This document shows, one piece after another, positions 1 through 8,379 of a stretch of DNA of 64,000 nt. Under the pieces are notes generated by a model. That model saw only the letters and a program-made list of their open reading frames with translations. It made no database searches and was not told the origin of the DNA. Within the stretch, counting starts at the first letter, position 1; each line of letters opens with the position of its first letter. The position numbers were made by a program, and so were the translations under genes. The stretch is from Hyphomicrobiaceae bacterium (GTDB lineage Bacteria; Pseudomonadota; Alphaproteobacteria; Rhizobiales; Hyphomicrobiaceae): assembly GCA_022844275.1 (NCBI GenBank), contig JALHMB010000009.1:97913-161912 (forward strand), in the 5' to 3' direction.

Positions 1-151
1 GCGCAGTCGGGTCGCCGAAGGTGCCCTGCATGTGGCCCATCATCGGTCCCATGCGATGCCCCTTCATCATGCCGGGGCCCATGCCCATGCGGCCCGGGCC
101 GAACCCCGGCCCCTGCTGGGCGAAGGCATAGGTCGCAAGAGCGCCTAGGGC
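1..151 (-). pseudogene. 5'-truncated secreted Met/Gly-rich protein (Spy/LTXXQ-like), runs off the left edge
   Basis: On the minus strand, the frame read from 151 downwards gives the end of a signal peptide (ALGALATYAFAQQ, with an AFA-Q cleavage-like site) followed by a Gly/Met/Pro-rich stretch and then GTFGDP. This is typical of periplasmic metal- or stress-related LTXXQ/Spy-type proteins. The start codon and the first part of the signal peptide are missing because an IS-type terminus begins at 152. The gene continues beyond the window, so its length and C-terminal motif cannot be checked. The family assignment is inferred from composition and the N-terminal pattern only. Confidence 0.45.
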
Positions 152-200
152 TGACCTGCTCCCCGAAAGTTGGACCGTCTGAGGCTGGAATTTTCCACTA
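152..200. mobile_element. Remnant terminus of an IS3/IS407-type element
   Basis: The bases from 152 read TGACCTGCTCCCCGAAAGTT. They closely resemble the inverted-repeat terminus of the complete IS copy at 58127-59408, whose right end read inwards is TGGCCTGCTCCCCTGAAG. No transposase sequence follows before the MaoC gene ends at 231, so only a solo end or a deletion remnant is left. The inner boundary is approximate. Confidence 0.5.
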
Positions 201-230
201 GGGTCCCTAAGGTGGGGCACGAGCGGTGCG

Positions 231-1307
231 TCAGTCGCCGCTACCCTGGCAACGTCGTTCGAGCAGAAGCTGCGGATTGAACGAGACGACACGCCGACCG
301 CGGGCGTCAGCACCCTCCGCACCGCAGACCAGCAGCCCCCATCCGCCGTGCGACGGCAAGTCGATCTTGCGCTCTGCCCAACTCAGGAAATGGACAACGT
401 CGCCGGACTGCGCGCGCCTGTGCCAGCGCAGGTGCTTCACGCCGATGGCGGGCCCGAGCAACGGCACGGGAGTGCCCGCGCGCCCAAGCCTCTGGGTTTG
501 GCTCTGATAGTAGGCGACGATACGCTGCATCCATGCGGCGTTGAGATGCCACGCGTTCACCTGTATCGAATGATCTCCCGTCCTCGAGGCCATCGAACCG
601 GTCAACGCAGCGAACTCCGCGATATTCCGATCCGTGAACGTGTATGTTTCCAGATCGATCTCGTCGCCTACCTCAACCTGCTCGAAGAAGCTAATACCAC
701 TCACCCGCCGCCGCGGACGAAGCGGCGTGATGCGCGCACCCCAGTTGACCGACGGGCAGGGACCACTGTTCGACGACGGTTCACCGACGCGTCTTTCAAA
801 CGCGTGGTCCGCTTTCAAGTTCATCACGACGCTGCCCATCTCGTTGATGACTTCGTAGCGGATCGATGTCTGCCCGAGGTGCGCACTGTGCGGGCACGGC
901 ATTCGATGAGTGACGACAGCCTTTAGCTGCAAGGTTTCGTTGGCGCGCACCGGCGCCAGCCATCTGATGTCGGTGATGACAGGACGACCACGGTGGCGGC
1001 AGTGCGCGAGGAGGTCCGCATGCGCGCGCGCCCACAGCGCCGCGCAGGAGTGCCAGCCTGATGCGGCAAGTCCTCCGAGCAGCGTGCTCTTCGCCGCTTC
1101 GTCGTCGATATGAGCCGGCTGAGGATCGTAGATACCGGCAAACGTGACGATCTCGTTGCGGCTGAATGTCATGTCCGGCAGCGGGATCACGCACCCGACG
1201 TACAGGTCTTCCCAAGCGAGTTTCTGCGCCCTCTGAGGCGCGATCACCCCACCGCACCTCAGGATCCCCAGGGGTAGTCTCATGTTTCTAACGAGAGGCG
1301 CAGTCAT
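231..1307 (-). CDS. Double-hotdog MaoC-like dehydratase
   Basis: This is a 358-residue protein. Two hotdog/MaoC-like halves are visible: residues about 25-170 contain FAGIYDPQPAHIDDEAA, a match to the (R)-specific hydratase D-x(4)-H region, and about 205-345 contain FAALTGSMASRTGDHSIQVN. MaoC folds hydrate or dehydrate acyl-thioesters, here probably on carrier-protein-bound chains. It is the last gene of the minus-strand lipid locus. Its ATG overlaps the stop of the preceding KS gene by 4 bp (ATGA at 1304-1307), which fixes the start. In the second half the histidine follows the aspartate directly, so which half is active is unclear. An IS remnant lies just downstream. Confidence 0.75.
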   Translation of the reverse strand: MTAPLVRNMRLPLGILRCGGVIAPQRAQKLAWEDLYVGCVIPLPDMTFSRNEIVTFAGIYDPQPAHIDDEAAKSTLLGGLAASGWHSCAALWARAHADLLAHCRHRGRPVITDIRWLAPVRANETLQLKAVVTHRMPCPHSAHLGQTSIRYEVINEMGSVVMNLKADHAFERRVGEPSSNSGPCPSVNWGARITPLRPRRRVSGISFFEQVEVGDEIDLETYTFTDRNIAEFAALTGSMASRTGDHSIQVNAWHLNAAWMQRIVAYYQSQTQRLGRAGTPVPLLGPAIGVKHLRWHRRAQSGDVVHFLSWAERKIDLPSHGGWGLLVCGAEGADARGRRVVSFNPQLLLERRCQGSGD

Positions 1308-2587
1308 GTGGGTTCCGCTCCCAGGACGAGGCAGACGTTCTGGCCGCCGAAGCCGAACGAGTTGGAGAGCACTGTGCGAATCTGAGCGTCGCGACCCGTG
1401 TTCGCCACCACATCGAGCGGAATGTCCGGGTCCGGCACATCGTAGTTGATCGTCGGCGGCAGGAAGCCCATCTCCAGGCTGAGAAGGGAGAACACCGCTT
1501 CAATCGCACCGGCGGCCGAGAGCGTGTGCCCGATCATCGATTTGTTGGAGCTGACTGGTGTTGTTGCAATCCGGGCACCCAGCACGGCAGCCAGCGAGAG
1601 ATACTCCATTCTGTCGTTCTCGGGCGTCGAGGTGCCATGCGCGTTGACGTAGTCGATTTCGCCGGGATCCGTGCCGGCGTCGGCAAGCGCACTGCGGATT
1701 GCCCCGATGATGGCTGATCCGTCCGGCTTCGACCGTGTGCGATGGTAATCGTCAGCCTTCTCGCCGCAGCCCTTCACGACCCCCAGAATGCGTGCGCCCC
1801 TCGCGCGAGCAGCCTCATAGGACTCGAGCACCAGCGCACCGGCGCCCTCCGCCATGATGAATCCGCCGCGGTCCTTTGAGAACGGCTTCATCGCCTTCTC
1901 GGGCGGATCGTTCTGAGTCGAGAGAGCGGAGAGAAGCGAAAAGCGGACCAGCGTCTCGATGTTGACCGTGCCGTCCGTGCCGACGCAAAGAGCGGCATCC
2001 GTATCGCCGCGCCGGATGGCTTCCACGCCGAGCTGAATGGCTGAAGCGCCCGATGCACAAGCTGTCGACACCGACACTGGCATTCCCTGCGTGCCGAAAC
2101 GCTCGGAAAGACGGTCAGCGACGCTTGCGAACTGAAACTCGGGGAAGGCACTCTCGAGCCTCCCAAGACGTGCCGCCGCGAGCAAGCGGCGATAGCCTCT
2201 CGCATCGTCTGCGGAGGGGGCGGCATAGAGTTGGCGCCGCTGCGGCCATTCGATCTCGGCTGGCGGCGTTGCGAGGAACAGCGCCCCCGGAAAGGCAGAG
2301 GGGGTTCCGATGCCGGCTTCTAGAATGGCCTCCGACGCTGCTTCCGTTGCCATCGCCACGCACAGAGCGGGCGCTGAGTACGGCTCCACACCAAGACCAT
2401 CGACCGTGCCCGCAACAGTCGTCTTCAAGCCATGACACGAAAAGCGGCTGATGCGCGTCAGGCCGGACCGTCCAGCGGTCAGCGCCCGCCAGTTCGAAGT
2501 GCGGCCCGCACCCAAGGCCGTAACAACGCCCCTTCCGGTCACGACGACCACGGGCCGACCCTTCGCGTCCAAATAGGTCGCGCTCAT
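1304..2587 (-). CDS. Beta-ketoacyl-ACP synthase (FabF1XL-like), second copy
   Basis: This is a condensing enzyme of the thiolase fold, 427 residues from the chosen start. It shows the catalytic cysteine in STACASG, the first histidine in NAHGTSTPEND, the second in KSMIGHTLSAAG and the C-terminal GFGGQN loop, so it should be fully active in Claisen condensation. The start at 2587 is preferred over the longer frame at 2626 because it makes a 4-bp ATGA overlap with the upstream Cys-less KS gene, as elsewhere in this operon. It is a close paralogue of the KS at 4863-6173 and is paired with 2584-3828 as a presumed heterodimer partner. Confidence 0.85.
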   Translation of the reverse strand: MSATYLDAKGRPVVVVTGRGVVTALGAGRTSNWRALTAGRSGLTRISRFSCHGLKTTVAGTVDGLGVEPYSAPALCVAMATEAASEAILEAGIGTPSAFPGALFLATPPAEIEWPQRRQLYAAPSADDARGYRRLLAAARLGRLESAFPEFQFASVADRLSERFGTQGMPVSVSTACASGASAIQLGVEAIRRGDTDAALCVGTDGTVNIETLVRFSLLSALSTQNDPPEKAMKPFSKDRGGFIMAEGAGALVLESYEAARARGARILGVVKGCGEKADDYHRTRSKPDGSAIIGAIRSALADAGTDPGEIDYVNAHGTSTPENDRMEYLSLAAVLGARIATTPVSSNKSMIGHTLSAAGAIEAVFSLLSLEMGFLPPTINYDVPDPDIPLDVVANTGRDAQIRTVLSNSFGFGGQNVCLVLGAEPT

Positions 2588-3828
2588 ACAATCTCCTCCA
2601 GGAGCGCCACGCCTTCGCCCCGCCAATGGCCGAAGCCGGTCACCAGGATGCGATCAGGCTTGGCCAGGGTGGGGCACTCGATGCCTGCTGCGTCGAGCGG
2701 AGGGTAGAAGGCGCCTTTCGACAGCGCGAGCGCGGCGAGTGCCACGCCAGCAGGGAAGTGCGCCTCGACGCCATGACCGAGGGCGGTTCCATAGGCGCGG
2801 ATCGGCGGGCGAATCGATCCCAAAGCATCACTAGTCAGAAGGCCGAGCTCGTCTCCGGTCACAGGCTCAACGCCGCTGGCCCCGCTCAGCACGGCCAATC
2901 CGGCTAGGTCACCAGGCCGAACCAGCCTCGTGATCAGTCTGCTACCGGACGAGGCGGCAGCTCCGAATGTTCGATCGGATCGATCCGAGAGGACGCCAGT
3001 GATACGGGCATGAGGCCGTGCCCCGCGGGCCTCCGCATGATCGCGTGCCTCCAAAACCAGGAATGCGCCGATGCTGCCGGGGACGAATCCTCCTCCTTCG
3101 TCGCTCCGTTCCCATGTCGCGCGATAGGGGCGCGACCACAGCATGCTGCCGAGCTCGAAGTTGAGAAGCAGATCGTTCCGCTCGGCATTGAGCGCGCCCC
3201 CTGCGAGAACAACGGCTACCTGCCCGCTCGCCACGCGCCGAACCGCGTTCTCGATTGCCGCGATACCCGCCATCTCCTCGCCCATGAATGTGCGCGAAGA
3301 GGCCGTGACGTTATGGACGATAGATACATTGCCTGCGAGCAGATTGGAAAGTTGTGCCAGGAAGAGCGTCGGCCTCAACGCACTCGGCAGAATTTCATTT
3401 GCCGGCAAATCCCCTTCGCCGCACGCTTTGGCCAGCTCGAGTATCCGCTCGTCGACCTCCGTATCACGTTCACCACTGCCGGCAGCCACGACTAGATGGG
3501 TATTGCTTGATAGTGCGGCATCGCCTTTGATCCCCGCATCGTCGAGAGCAAGGCCGGCGGCATAGACTCCGATGTGCTGCCACGCCTCCATCTGCCTCTG
3601 GTCGCTACGCCTGGGGATTTGCCGATTTAGATCGAGCGCCACCATCGGATGGACGGGGTAAGGCGCGAAGCGCGCGGCCTCGATGACTGGGCTGGGAGCC
3701 AGTTGCGTATCGCCCCCGAGCTGTGTCCAGTGCGCCTCCAGCCCTTCGCCGAGCGAACTCAGCAGGCCAATCCCAGTCACCCAGACCTCGCGACCACCAC
3801 CGCCATTCGTCATGGGCATCGCTGTCAT
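2584..3828 (-). CDS. Cys-less ketosynthase-like partner (FabF2XL-like), second copy
   Basis: This 414-residue protein has the KS fold (VWVTGIGLLSSLGEG at the N-terminus). Where the nucleophilic cysteine should sit it reads NVTASSRTFMGEE, and where NAHGT should be it reads SGASGVEP. Only the last histidine region (GHGVEAHFPAG) is retained. It therefore lacks two of the three catalytic residues and is probably a chain-length-factor-like partner of the neighbouring active KS. The ATG overlaps the stop of the dehydrogenase gene by 4 bp (3825-3828). It is paralogous to 6170-7381. The partner role is inferred from pairing and residue loss. Confidence 0.8.
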   Translation of the reverse strand: MTAMPMTNGGGGREVWVTGIGLLSSLGEGLEAHWTQLGGDTQLAPSPVIEAARFAPYPVHPMVALDLNRQIPRRSDQRQMEAWQHIGVYAAGLALDDAGIKGDAALSSNTHLVVAAGSGERDTEVDERILELAKACGEGDLPANEILPSALRPTLFLAQLSNLLAGNVSIVHNVTASSRTFMGEEMAGIAAIENAVRRVASGQVAVVLAGGALNAERNDLLLNFELGSMLWSRPYRATWERSDEGGGFVPGSIGAFLVLEARDHAEARGARPHARITGVLSDRSDRTFGAAASSGSRLITRLVRPGDLAGLAVLSGASGVEPVTGDELGLLTSDALGSIRPPIRAYGTALGHGVEAHFPAGVALAALALSKGAFYPPLDAAGIECPTLAKPDRILVTGFGHWRGEGVALLEEIV

Positions 3829-4850
3829 AGCTGCACGACAATCTTTCCAAACACTTGACGATCTTCGAGGCGCTTGAGGGCGTTCGTGATCTCCGAAACC
3901 GCAATGACACTGTCGATGACGGCGCGCACCTGGCCCTTGGCCATCTTGTCCATCGCGTTACGCATGTTTTCCCTGGTGCAACCGAAGCTGCCGATCAACC
4001 GAAGCTGCTGTTGGAAGAGCAGGAACAGGTTCGTCTGAGCGGAAATCCCGGTCGTTGATCCGCAGGTGACGAGCCGCCCTCCGCGCCTCAGCGACAGCAG
4101 GCTGCCCTGCCAAGTATCGCGTCCCACATGCTCGAAGACGACGTCGACGCCTTTTCCATTTGTCAGTTTGCGCACACGGCTCTCGAAACGCTCGCTGCGA
4201 TAGTTGATGACGTGCTCGGCTCCGAGCGCACGCGCCCTGTCGACCTTCGATTCGTTGCCCACCGTGGTAATGACGCGAGCCCCGGCCGCCTTAGCGAGCT
4301 GAATGGCAGCAGTTCCGATGCCGCTGCCACCGGCATGAATGAGCACGGTCTCACCCTCATGCAGCCTCGCGTTGTCGAAGAGCATGTGCTCGACGGTTCC
4401 GAACGCGATGGGGGCCAGCGCGGCGCTTACGACATCGATGCCATGCGGCGCCGGCACCGCCAGACGGGCTGGGATATTGATTGCTTCACGAAAAAAGCCG
4501 TCGATGTGGAACCCGTAGATGTTGTTGATCTTTTCGCAATGATTGTCGCGCCCGTCGCGGCAGGCTGCGCATTCTCCACAGGTTTGCGCACCGTAGAGCG
4601 CAACGGTCTGGCCGGGCGCAAGGTCTCGCACGCGCTCGCCGGTTGCGACCACGGTGCCGGCGGCCTCGGCACCCGCGACGATAGGCAGTGAGCGCTTCGC
4701 GAACGCCATGCCGCGCCATCCCCAGACGTCGATGTGATTGAGGGCAACCGCCCCGATCTGAACCTGAACCTCGTCGGGACCGGGATGATCCGGCCGAGCG
4801 ATATCCACGAACTCCAGCGTCCGCTCGGCCGAGACAAGAACCGCCCGCAT
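3825..4850 (-). CDS. Zinc-type alcohol dehydrogenase / MDR-family oxidoreductase (Adh2XL-like)
   Basis: This is a 341-residue medium-chain dehydrogenase/reductase. The N-terminal GroES-like domain (about 1-120) carries the structural-zinc pattern C-GEC-AC-GRDNHC near residue 90-105. A Rossmann domain follows with HAGGSGIGTAAIQLA near residue 170 and a basic-residue region suggesting NADP(H). The rhizobial VLCFA lipid A locus has a dehydrogenase of about this length (adh2XL) directly after its two KS genes, as here (KS stop at 4863, dehydrogenase start at 4850). The substrate is unknown; oxidation or reduction of a lipid-chain oxygen function is an inference from context. Confidence 0.8.
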   Translation of the reverse strand: MRAVLVSAERTLEFVDIARPDHPGPDEVQVQIGAVALNHIDVWGWRGMAFAKRSLPIVAGAEAAGTVVATGERVRDLAPGQTVALYGAQTCGECAACRDGRDNHCEKINNIYGFHIDGFFREAINIPARLAVPAPHGIDVVSAALAPIAFGTVEHMLFDNARLHEGETVLIHAGGSGIGTAAIQLAKAAGARVITTVGNESKVDRARALGAEHVINYRSERFESRVRKLTNGKGVDVVFEHVGRDTWQGSLLSLRRGGRLVTCGSTTGISAQTNLFLLFQQQLRLIGSFGCTRENMRNAMDKMAKGQVRAVIDSVIAVSEITNALKRLEDRQVFGKIVVQL

Positions 4851-4862
4851 CGCGCGCCCTCT

Positions 4863-6173
4863 CTACTGCGGCTCTGCCGCAAACACCGCGCATACGTTCT
4901 GGCCGCCGAATCCGAACGAGTTCGACAGCACGTTGCGCACCTTCCCTTCGCGCTTAACGTTCGGGACAACGTCGAGCTCGATCTCGGGATCAGGAACGTC
5001 GTGATTGATGGTCGGCGGTAAGGTGCCCGTCCCGATTGTCATAAGGGAGAACACGGCCTCGACCGCTCCCGCGGCGATCAGAGTGTGCCCGATCATCGAT
5101 TTGTTCGAGCTGATCGGCGTGCGATCGAGACGGTCGCCAAGCACCGCTCGCAGCGACAGGTGCTCCATTCTGTCATTCTCTGGCGTGCCGGTGCCATGAG
5201 CATTGATGTAGTCGATTTCCTCCGGCTCGACGGCGGCATCATCGAGAGCGTTCTGGACTGCTCCGATCATAGCTGTACCGTCCGGCCTGGAGCGCGTCCG
5301 GTGATAGTCGTCGGCTTTCTCGCCGCAGCCGCTCACGATACCGAGAATGCGTGCGCCACGTGCTCGCGCCACTGAGTAGTTCTCGAGCACGAGCGCGCCC
5401 GCACCTTCGGCGATGACAAATCCGTTGCGATCGCGTGCGAAAGGTCTCGACGCCTTTTCGGGCGGATCGTTGTGAGTAGAAAGCGCGGAAAGGAGCGAGA
5501 AGCGGATCATCCCTTCCGGATGCACAGTACCGTCGGCGCCTATGCACAGCGCCGATTGCGCGGCGCCGCGCCGGATGGCTTCCATTCCGAGCTGTATTGA
5601 CGATGTGCCGGAAGCACAGGCTGTACAGAGTGTGACCGGTTGCCCTTGCGTGCCGAAGCGTACCGCCAGTATCTCAGCGGGGCTTGCAAACCGAAGGGTG
5701 GATCGAAGGTGGCTCCAGCGCCCGCTGCGACCGGCGGTCAGCAGCTGCGAATAGCCAGTCGATCCCGAGCCGTTGTTGACGCCATAGAGCTGGAGTAGAT
5801 GTGCCCACTCAAGTTCCGCCGGCGGGGTCGCGACAAAAAGCGGCCCCGGGAATCGGCCCGGCGATCCGATACGCGCTTGCACGATGGCCTCACTGGCGGC
5901 CTCGATCGCCATGGCGACGGATCGCGACACTGATGAAGCTGGCGCGGGAACGATATAGTCGACAGTGCCGGCGACGTTGGACTTGAGGCCGTCTGTTGGG
6001 AAGCGGGTGATGCGGCGCAGGCCCGAGCGCCCCGCGATCAATGCGCGCCAGTTCTCGCTCACTCCCGCACCGAGCGCCGTGATGACGCCGATGCCGGTTA
6101 TGGCGACGACGGGCCTTTTCTTGCTATCCCGCAGTTCCTGCCGAGAGAACACCTCATGGATCCTGGGAATCAT
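4863..6173 (-). CDS. Beta-ketoacyl-ACP synthase (FabF1XL-like), first copy
   Basis: This is a 436-residue condensing enzyme. The catalytic cysteine is C186 in TACASG, the catalytic histidines lie in NAHGTGTPEND and SMIGHTLIAAG, and the protein ends with SFGFGGQNV, so all KS catalytic elements are present. Its ATG at 6173 overlaps the stop of the preceding KS partner by 4 bp, which decides the start. In rhizobia the matching position is fabF1XL, elongating AcpXL-bound chains toward C26-C28. The high similarity to 1304-2587 indicates that the KS pair was duplicated as a unit within this locus. Confidence 0.87.
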   Translation of the reverse strand: MIPRIHEVFSRQELRDSKKRPVVAITGIGVITALGAGVSENWRALIAGRSGLRRITRFPTDGLKSNVAGTVDYIVPAPASSVSRSVAMAIEAASEAIVQARIGSPGRFPGPLFVATPPAELEWAHLLQLYGVNNGSGSTGYSQLLTAGRSGRWSHLRSTLRFASPAEILAVRFGTQGQPVTLCTACASGTSSIQLGMEAIRRGAAQSALCIGADGTVHPEGMIRFSLLSALSTHNDPPEKASRPFARDRNGFVIAEGAGALVLENYSVARARGARILGIVSGCGEKADDYHRTRSRPDGTAMIGAVQNALDDAAVEPEEIDYINAHGTGTPENDRMEHLSLRAVLGDRLDRTPISSNKSMIGHTLIAAGAVEAVFSLMTIGTGTLPPTINHDVPDPEIELDVVPNVKREGKVRNVLSNSFGFGGQNVCAVFAAEPQ

Positions 6174-7381
6174 AGCACGGCCTCTACCAGTGCCAGGGCT
6201 TCGCCGCGCCAGTGTCCGAAGGCAGTGACGAGGGCTCGCTCTGGCGTCTCGTTAATCGTTCGCTCATTTTCCATTGCATCGAAGGCGGCCAATTGAGTGA
6301 GTCCGGAAACGGCGAGCGCAGCCAGTGCCATACCGGCCGGGAAATGAGCCTCGACGCCATGTCCGATCAGCGATCCATAAGCGCGCACGACCGGCAAGCA
6401 CCCGCGAGAGCCGATTTCCTGCAGAAAATTGCGCTCCTCCGTCAGGATCGGCTCGACACCGCTGGCACCGCTGAAAACCGGAAGAGGTTTGCCCTCCGCT
6501 TGCATGGCCAGCGCTTCGCAGAACCCGAGACCCTGCTGCGTGGCCATGCCGGGTGAGCGATCGCATCGATCCGATAGAACACTCGCAATGCGCGCATAGG
6601 GGCGCGCGCCCCGTGCCTCTGCGTGTTCCCGCCGTTCGAGCACCAGGAAGGCACCCATGCTGCCGGGGCACATGCCGCCGAGCCCAGTGCGCGCCCACAC
6701 AGATCGGTGGCCGCCATGCCACAGGGCGCCGTCGATTTCATAACCCAGGAGCAGATCCTCGCGCTCCGCATTGAGCGCGCCCCCGACCAGGAATAGATCG
6801 CGCTCGCCATATCGGATGCGTTGCACAGCGTCCTCGATAGCGGAAACACCGGCCATTTCCTCACCTTTGAACGTGCGTGAGGAGCCGGTCGTCTTGTGAA
6901 CGATCGAAATATTGCCGGCCAGCAGGTTCGAGAGCTGCCCTAGGTAGAGTGTCGGGCGCAGCTCCAGCGGCAGTATGGTTGCCAGCGCCCTTTCCGGGTC
7001 CCGATGCTCCGATACGGTCGCCAGGATTCTTGCATCCGTCGCGATGTCTCTCTCGCCGTTGCCGGCGGCCACGCACAGGTCGGTACGGTCGAGCAGTGCC
7101 GCCTGTCCGGCAACGCCCGCGTCCTTAAGTGCGAGGCCCGCCGCATGAACCCCGATCAACTGCCATCGACCCATCTGATTGCGATCGGTTCGCTTGGGGA
7201 TCAGCCCGGAAAAATCCACGTCGCAAAGAGGATGCACTACGCATGGCGCAAATCGCTTTTCTTCGATCACAGGCTCGCGGCGATGGTTGGCAAGAGCGCG
7301 CATGTGAGCCTGCCAACCATCCCCAAGCGAGCTGATCAGGCCCAACCCCGTGATCCAGACCTCGTGCTCGCCCAGGGGCAT
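6170..7381 (-). CDS. Cys-less ketosynthase-like partner (FabF2XL-like), first copy
   Basis: This is a 403-residue KS-fold protein (VWITGLGLISSLGDG). The nucleophile segment reads KTTGSSRTFKGEE, so serine replaces the cysteine, and the NAHGT histidine is replaced in FSGASGVEPI. GHGVEAHFPAG is conserved near the C-terminus. Its length and position between the FabZ-like gene and the active KS match fabF2XL of the rhizobial VLCFA locus. It starts at 7381, immediately after the FabZ stop (TGAATG arrangement). It probably forms a KS/partner heterodimer with 4863-6173; catalytic condensation by this subunit alone is unlikely. Confidence 0.82.
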   Translation of the reverse strand: MPLGEHEVWITGLGLISSLGDGWQAHMRALANHRREPVIEEKRFAPCVVHPLCDVDFSGLIPKRTDRNQMGRWQLIGVHAAGLALKDAGVAGQAALLDRTDLCVAAGNGERDIATDARILATVSEHRDPERALATILPLELRPTLYLGQLSNLLAGNISIVHKTTGSSRTFKGEEMAGVSAIEDAVQRIRYGERDLFLVGGALNAEREDLLLGYEIDGALWHGGHRSVWARTGLGGMCPGSMGAFLVLERREHAEARGARPYARIASVLSDRCDRSPGMATQQGLGFCEALAMQAEGKPLPVFSGASGVEPILTEERNFLQEIGSRGCLPVVRAYGSLIGHGVEAHFPAGMALAALAVSGLTQLAAFDAMENERTINETPERALVTAFGHWRGEALALVEAVL

Positions 7382-7846
7382 TCAGAAAGCCCCTCCACCG
7401 GGTTCGAGACGGATGGCCTCGTTGCGCATATGCTGCTCCAATTCGCGTGAGGAAAAGGGCACCATGCGAAAAGTGAGGTGGGCATCGGCCACCCGCGCGT
7501 CGTCTGCATGAATCTCGGCGTGCATCACCGCGTATCCCGAGCCCTCGTGTTCGCGGCGTGCCTTCACGTGAAGCGCGGCGCCAGGGTGAACAAAAGATCG
7601 GAAGTTCGCGTGACGCACATTGGCGAGAAACGGCATCCGGTGACCATCGCCGAGCGCGAATAGCAGATAGCCCGACGCCTGCGCCATCGCTTCGATGAGA
7701 AGCACGCCAGGCATCAGCGGCATCCCGGGAAAATGCCCCTCGAAGACGGGGCTCTTGTCTGGCACCTCGGCATGCACGTCGATGCAAGCTGCGGTTCTGT
7801 CCAGCGATTCGATTGCATCGATCATCTGAAAGAATTCGAGACGCAT
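7382..7846 (-). CDS. fabZ: FabZ-like 3-hydroxyacyl-ACP dehydratase (FabZXL-like)
   Basis: This is a 154-residue single-hotdog protein. The FabZ active-site histidine is in FEGHFPGMPLMPG and the catalytic glutamate in IEAMAQ. The start at 7846 (MRLEFFQMID) is chosen because it lies 2 bp after the ACP stop and gives the usual FabZ length; the open frame upstream overlaps the ACP gene and has no family similarity. In context it would dehydrate the beta-hydroxy intermediates on the AcpXL-like carrier during chain elongation. Confidence 0.88.
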   Translation of the reverse strand: MRLEFFQMIDAIESLDRTAACIDVHAEVPDKSPVFEGHFPGMPLMPGVLLIEAMAQASGYLLFALGDGHRMPFLANVRHANFRSFVHPGAALHVKARREHEGSGYAVMHAEIHADDARVADAHLTFRMVPFSSRELEQHMRNEAIRLEPGGGAF

Positions 7847-7848
7847 GG

Positions 7849-8130
7849 TCAGTCGGCCGGTGCCGACTGGAGTTTCTCGATGTTGCGGCACAGATTTCGC
7901 AGGATGAAAGCATCGCTCGCCGAAACCGCCCCCTCGTTGATCTTCTCCATCCATTCCTCAAGAGGAACCTTGATGTTGAATGTCCGATCGATCTCGAATG
8001 CGACGTCGAGGAACTGAAGGCTGTCGATTTCGAGATCCTTCATCACGTGACTATCCGGCGTGATCCGTTCGACCGGCACATCGCTGGTCGTCGCGATAAT
8101 TCTGGCGACAGTTTCGAAAGTCGAAGCCAT
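7849..8130 (-). CDS. acpXL: AcpXL-like specialised acyl carrier protein
   Basis: This is a 93-residue acyl carrier protein. Ser37 in EIDSLQFLD is the 4'-phosphopantetheine attachment site. Its length, the FDKVA-like N-terminus (here FETVARIIA), the ITPDSH segment, VPLEEWMEKINEG and the C-terminal LRNLCRNIEKL strongly resemble rhizobial AcpXL, the dedicated carrier for the very-long-chain acyl group of lipid A. It is the first gene of the minus-strand operon, as acpXL is in rhizobia. Divergent from the MaoC-SDR gene, with an Fnr-like box in the shared 250-bp intergenic region. Whether it is the cell's only AcpXL or a paralogue cannot be told from this window. Confidence 0.85.
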   Translation of the reverse strand: MASTFETVARIIATTSDVPVERITPDSHVMKDLEIDSLQFLDVAFEIDRTFNIKVPLEEWMEKINEGAVSASDAFILRNLCRNIEKLQSAPAD

Positions 8131-8275
8131 AGAGCCTGCTCCTGCTTGGTCCCGTCGTTGAGCCGAGACGCAACGGCAGTCCCTTCCGGCGCAGCCCGAC
8201 TACACTCCCGCCCGCCCGGTCACTCTTTGCGCCGTCGCGTTGAGGTCGACAAAGCACAGCTGAAAGGGGGGCGAC

Positions 8276-8289
8276 TTGACTTTGGTTAG
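8276..8289. promoter_or_regulatory. Fnr/FixK-like box between the two arms of the lipid locus
   Basis: The sequence TTGACTTTGGTTAG lies between the divergent acpXL-like and MaoC-SDR genes. The left half (TTGAC) is perfect, while the right half (GTTAG) deviates from GTCAA at two positions. The first 13 bases are identical to the box at 33979 in front of ubiD/ubiT. It sits 146 bp upstream of the carrier-protein ATG and 91 bp upstream of the MaoC-SDR ATG. Function is inferred from similarity to the better boxes at 27945 and 42097. Confidence 0.45.
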
Positions 8290-8379
8290 GTGGAACGGTG
8301 CGCGCTTGGGATAGGTGTGGCGGCAAGCACAAGCACCGGCGCACCTGCTGCCGCCGCGCGGCCTGCGGAGCGTGACTGG

